A DNA stretch of 64,000 nt from Nematostella vectensis (lineage: Eukaryota > Cnidaria > Anthozoa > Actiniaria > Edwardsiidae), in NCBI RefSeq assembly GCF_932526225.1, contig NC_064044.1:5978747-6042746 (forward strand). The letters are read 5' to 3'. The notes beneath the pieces are model-generated. The model was given only the letters and a program-made list of their open reading frames with translations. It did not search any database and was not told the DNA's origin. Position numbers and translations under genes: made by a program. Positions 60,301 to 64,000 of the stretch are shown piece by piece; the stretch's first letter is position 1; every line of letters begins with the position of its first letter.

Positions 60301-63300
60301 AATATTTTCTTTGCACTTCTTCTTTTCTGAATCTTTTACCTTCAGTAGCCTTTTGAATGGTAGTCAATAACCATTCATTTGCTCTTTGTCTCAGGCTAAG
60401 CACAAACAATGGCACAGCATTCTCTCCCGTCGACTATACTGCGATGCCTGACAATAGTGTAACGTTTTTGGCCAACGAACAATCTAAGCTAGTAAACATA
60501 ACCATCAATGTTGACCAGACAGTTGAAAATGATGAAGATTTCAAGGCCCTCCTGTCTCACACTAACGCAGACCAAGTTGCCCTTGGCCTACTAAATACTA
60601 CGACAATCACAATTGGCAACGATGATCAAGGTGACTAGAGTAAACTAATCTTTTGATTTATTTTGACTAACAGACATTTTGTTAAAAGACTTTGTACTAT
60701 AAAGAGAAAATTGTTATAATAAAAATTTGGGCTTGCTAAAGATTTTGGATGTCTTATGCCAAAAATGTATACTGCTGCCTTTGGAATTGCTATGGAAATT
60801 TACCAAAGAATGTGTTCCCGTTATAATACTATATATGTCTATTTAAGTACCACTCTCGGGTAACAACAATTGTGCTATTGGGGTGTAAAGACTGTAACTG
60901 TTGTCTTCCTTTAAAACTTGGTCCATGATAGTTTTTGTTTTCATTGATCCACAGCAACTTTCAGCTTTGCGTCCTCATCATATTCAGTTGGGGAAGATAC
61001 GGGTTATGTGACAGTGAACATCACAAAGACTGGGACCTCTGACATTCATCTTGATGTGAAGTAAGTAGAATAGAATTGGTTTGTGTGATTGATTGAATTC
61101 TGCGAAAAGTATTGGCAATCAAAATATTGTCTTTGCACTCCTTCTTTTCTGAATCTTTTACATTCAGTAGCCCTTTGAATGGTAGTCAATAACCATTCAT
61201 TTGCTCTTTGTCTCAGGCTAAGCACAAACAATGGCTCAGCATTCTCTCCCGTCGACTATACTGCGATGTCTGACAATAGTGTAACGTTTTTGGCCAACGA
61301 ACAATCTAAGCTAGTAAACATAACCATCAATGTTGACCAGACAGTTGAAAATGATGAAGATTTCAAGGCCCTCCTGTCTCACACTAACGCAGACCAAGTT
61401 GCCCTTGGCCTACTAAATACGACCACAATCACAATTGGCAACGATGATCAAGGTGACTAGAGTAAACTAATCTTTTGATTTATTTTGTCTAACAGACATT
61501 TTGTTAAAAGACTTTGTACTATAAAGAGAAAATTGTTATAATAAAAATTTGGGCTTGCTAAAGATTTTGGATGTCTTATGCCAAAAATGTATATTGCTGC
61601 CTTTGGAATTGCTATGGAGATTTACCAAAGAAAGTGTTCCCGTTATAATACTATATATGTATATTTAAGTACAACTCTCGGGTTTCAACAATTGTGCTAT
61701 TGGGGAGCAAAGACTGTAACTGTTGTCTTCCTTTAAAACTTGGTCCATGATAGTTTTTGTTTTCATTGATCCACAGCAACTTTCAGCTTTGCGTTCCCAT
61801 CGTATTCAGTTGAGGAAGATACGGGTTATGTTACAGTGAACATCACAAAGACTGGGACCTCTGACATTAATCTTGATGTGAAGTAAGTAGAATAGAATTG
61901 GTTTGTGTGATTGATTGAATTCTGCGAAAAGTATTGGCAATCAAAATATTTTCTTTGCACTCCTTCTTTTCTGAATCTTTTACCTTCAGTAGCCTTTTGA
62001 ATGGTAGTCAATAACCATTCATTTGCTCTTTGTCTCAGGCTAAGCACAAACAATGGCACAGCATTCTCTCCCGTCGACTATACTGCGATGTCTGACAATA
62101 GTGTAACGTTTTTGGCCAACGAACAATCTAAGCTAGTAAACATAACCATCAATGTTGACCAGACAGTTGAAAATGATGAAGATTTCAAGGCCCTCCTGTC
62201 TCACACTAACGCAGACCAAGTTGCCCTTGGCCTACTAAATACTACGACAATCACAATTGGCAACGATGATCAAGGTGACTAGAGTAAACTAATCTTTTGA
62301 TTTATTTTGACTAACAGACATTTTGTTAAAAGACTTTGTACTATAAAGAGAAAATTGTTATAATAAAAATTTGGGCTTGCTAAAGATTTTGGATGTCTTA
62401 TGCCAAAAATGTATACTGCTGCCTTTGGAATTGCTATGGAAATTTACCAAAGAATGTGTTCCCGTTATAATACTATATATGTCTATTTAAGTACCACTCT
62501 TGGGTAACAACAATTGTGCTATTGGGGTGTAAAGACTGTAACTGTTGTCTTCCTTTAAAACTTGGTCCATGATAGTTTTTGTTTTCATTGATCCACAGCA
62601 ACTTTCAGCTTTGCGTCCTCATCATATTCAGTTGAGGAAGATACGGGTTATGTGACAGTGAACATCACAAAGACTGGGACCTCTGACATTCATCTTGATG
62701 TGAAGTAAGTAGAATAGAATTGGTTTGTGTGATTGATTGAATTCTGCGAAAAGTATTGGCAATCAAAATATTGTCTTTGCACTCCTTCTTTTCTGAATCT
62801 TTTACATTCAGTAGCCCTTTGAATGGTAGTCAATAACCATTCATTTGCTCTTTGTCTCAGGCTAAGCACAAACAATGGCTCAGCATTCTCTCCCGTCGAC
62901 TATACTGCGATGTCTGACAATAGTGTAACGTTTTTGGCCAACGAACAATCTAAGCTAGTAAACATAACCATCAATGTTGACCAGACAGTTGAAAATGATG
63001 AAGATTTCAAGGCCCTCCTGTCTCACACTAACGGAGACCAAGTTGCCCTTGGCTTACTAAATACGACCACAATCACAATTGGCAACGATGATCAAGGTGA
63101 CTAGAGTAAACTAATCTTTTGATTTATTTTGTCTAACAGACATTTTGTTAAAAGACTTTGTACTATAAAGAGAAAATTGTTATAATAAAAATTTGGGCTT
63201 GCTAAAGATTTTGGATGTCTTATGCCAAAAAATGTATATTGCTGCCTTTGGAATTGCTATGGAGATTTACCAAAGAAAGTGTTCCCGTTATAATACTATA

Positions 63301-63919
63301 TATGTATATTTAAGTACAACTCTCGGGTTTCAACAATTGTGCTAATGGGGAGCAAAGACTGTAACTGTTGTCTTCCTTTAAAACTTGGTCCATGATAGTT
63401 TTTGTTTTCATTGATCCACAGCAACTTTCAGCTTTGCGTTCCCATCGTATTCAGTTGAGGAAGATACGGGTTATGTTACAGTGAACATCACAAAGACTGG
63501 GACCTCTGACATTAATCTTGATGTGAAGTAAGTAGAATAGAATTGGTTTGTGTGATTGATTGAATTCTGCGAAAAGTATTGGCAATCAAAATATTTTCTT
63601 TGCACTCCTTCTTTTCTGAATCTTTTACCTTCAGTAGCCTTTTGAATGGTAGTCAATAACCATTCATTTGCTCTTTGTCTCAGGCTAAGCACAAACAATG
63701 GCACAGCATTCTCTCCCGTCGACTATACTGCGATGTCTGACAATAGTGTAACGTTTTTGGCCAACGAACAATCTAAGCTAGTAAACATAACCATCAATGT
63801 TGACCAGACAGTTGAAAATGATGAAGATTTCAAGGCCCTCCTGTCTCACACTAACGCAGACCAAGTTGCCCTTGGCCTACTAAATACTACTACAATCACA
63901 ATTGGCAACGATGATCAAG
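42387..63919 (+). CDS. Calx-beta gene B: secreted tandem Calx-beta protein (continues past window)
   Basis: Exon 1 is 42387-42456 (signal peptide, one residue different from gene A: Phe for Ile in the hydrophobic core). Exons 2-3 are 45939-46050 and 47252-47481. Eleven module pairs follow: 55214-55319/55476-55711, 56036-56141/56298-56533, 56858-56963/57120-57355, 57667-57772/57929-58164, 58489-58594/58751-58986, 59311-59416/59573-59808, 60133-60238/60395-60630, 60955-61060/61217-61452, 61777-61882/62039-62274, 62599-62704/62861-63096 and 63422-63527/63684-63919. Phases stay 1-2-1 throughout and all frames are open, giving about 1391 codons so far. Each pair is one 114-aa Calx-beta domain with four sequons and no cysteine. 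The acidic ends (VENDEDF and GNDD) are where Calx-beta domains bind calcium in NCX; whether they do so here is inference. Introns 1 and 3 carry LINE fragments and a 2.4-kb TIR element. The gene is open at the window end and is probably the full-length paralogue. Confidence 0.9.
45074..45371. mobile_element. MITE with TACACTCTTTTT ends (copy 2)
   Basis: Ends TACACTCTTTTTTTATAAG and AATAAAGAGTGTA are inverted. The interior matches 8104-8470. It lies in intron 1 of gene B and was inserted after the segmental duplication. Confidence 0.75.
46429..46601. mobile_element. MITE with CTAGCCTCCTCCGCAGGC ends
   Basis: CTAGCCTCCTCCGCAGGC and GCCTGCGGAGGAGGCTAG are perfect inverted ends. It lies in intron 2 of gene B and is absent from gene A. 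The target duplication is not clear. Confidence 0.7.
48150..49890 (-). pseudogene. Degenerate LINE ORF2 (reverse transcriptase and C-terminal region)
   Basis: The minus strand, read from 49890 down, has PGPVINLSKTDGIWLGSGK (RT palm/thumb region). It continues with NYDMGGFKIPDF and KLSWMKRLFSP (49368-49108), and near 48290 a zinc-knuckle-like DVCHVCEDIP. Frames change often, so it is dead. It lies in the 5.5-kb insertion that distinguishes intron 3 of gene B from that of gene A. Confidence 0.7.
49897..52302. mobile_element. 2.4-kb element with about 135-bp terminal inverted repeats
   Basis: 49897-50025 and 52175-52302 are inverted copies with about 90% agreement, ending AACCTCGTCCCCAGGGTC and its reverse complement. 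GCTGAC is present at 49891-49896 and 52303-52308 as a target duplication. No transposase ORF is recognisable inside, so it is nonautonomous. A smaller MITE is nested at 51243-51409. Confidence 0.7.
51243..51409. mobile_element. MITE, CAGGGGTTTCATT family, nested
   Basis: CTGGGGTTTCATTTAGG at the left and CTTAATGAAACACCTG at the right are inverted, and the flank GCAT is doubled. The family matches 11358-11533 in the opposite orientation. Confidence 0.65.
52971..53606. repeat. GGGTCCTTT hairpin repeats, three B copies
   Basis: Members are 52971-53022 (complete), 53316-53370 (left arm only; the right arm was lost in a deletion of about 235 bp relative to gene A) and 53521-53606 (complete). Same family as 24498 and 24919. 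Confidence 0.65.
54290..54750 (-). pseudogene. L1-like ORF1 fragment, second copy
   Basis: It matches 25680-26130, including KEIDEVRRALYLIYKKAKQ and DKLYIDNILY on the minus strand, with the same frame break. It was copied by the segmental duplication, not by retrotransposition. Confidence 0.75.
54770..54930 (+). repeat. Vestigial half repeat unit at the start of array B
   Basis: Sequence from CTTTGTACTATAAAGAGAAA to TATATGTCTATTTA is the inter-module intron of the array with deletions. It is followed directly by a second, fuller copy from about 54940. No exons are attached, so it is a decayed or partly deleted unit. Confidence 0.75.
55214..63919 (+). repeat. Array B: eleven or more two-exon Calx-beta units, period 822 bp
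   Basis: Unit starts are 55214, 56036, 56858, 57667, 58489, 59311, 60133, 60955, 61777, 62599 and 63422. Spacing is 822 except 809 before unit 4 (a short intron deletion) and 823 before unit 11. Three unit types recur: a (DISLDV, introns with GGCCATC), b (GSAFS, GTGACAGTG, DIHLDV) and c (FPSYS, DINLDV, intron GGGTTTCAACAATTG). The order is a-b-c-a-b-c-c'-b-c-b-c. All have CAAGGTGACTAGAG at the exon-b donor, unlike array A. Confidence 0.95.
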
Positions 63920-64000
63920 GTGACTAGAGTAAACTAATCTTTTGATTTATTTTGACTAACAGACATTTTGTTAAAAGACTTTGTACTATAAAGAGAAAAT

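Noticed and set aside
28951-63704. Repeated minus-strand open frames of 61-77 codons across each module
   Set aside because: They are antisense shadows of exon a, the short intron and the start of exon b. They repeat only because the array repeats.
21220-63919. Genes A and B as one very long gene
   Set aside because: B has its own promoter-like leader and signal-peptide exon, and a KPTN fragment and over 8 kb of unrelated sequence lie between them.

Overview
The window is animal nuclear DNA, AT-rich and intron-dense, with small exons, GT-AG introns and many short inverted-repeat elements. The gene content and repeat style suggest a cnidarian, probably an anthozoan. The species cannot be fixed from the sequence. 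All recognisable host genes lie on the + strand.

Layout. (1) 2405-7299: an ECHDC3-like crotonase-family gene in seven visible exons; the first exon was not located. (2) 9005-15767: a complete 11-exon kaptin (KPTN) gene coding for 439 residues, a subunit of the KICSTOR branch of amino-acid/TORC1 signalling. (3) 21220-32202: Calx-beta gene A. It has a signal-peptide exon, one diverged two-exon Calx-beta module, six nearly identical two-exon modules spaced about 822 bp apart, and one diverged module. (4) 34521-36182: a second, broken copy of the last two KPTN exons, interrupted by a solo LTR that itself carries a Harbinger-type MITE. (5) 42387-63919, running off the window: Calx-beta gene B, with the same signal exon, the same diverged module and at least eleven near-identical modules.

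Regions 3 and 4-5 are two copies of one tandem segmental duplication. Its unit begins inside a KPTN intron and ends inside the Calx-beta gene. This explains why KPTN is whole upstream and reduced to its 3' end downstream. It also suggests that gene A is a 3'-truncated copy and that the full-length gene is B. Later insertions (LINE fragments, a 2.4-kb TIR element, MITEs, a solo LTR) and deletions separate the two copies.

The most striking feature is the pair of Calx-beta arrays. Each module is 106 + 236 = 342 nt (114 aa), with intron phases 1-2-1, so any whole module can be gained or lost without a frameshift. Exons and introns are almost identical within each array. Gene A and gene B each carry fixed array-specific differences, which indicates concerted evolution after duplication. 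The predicted product is a secreted, cysteine-free (in the modules), sequon-rich protein of tandem Calx-beta domains. Its function is not shown by the sequence.

All exon borders were set by reading splice sites and phase by eye; no alignment or search was run.
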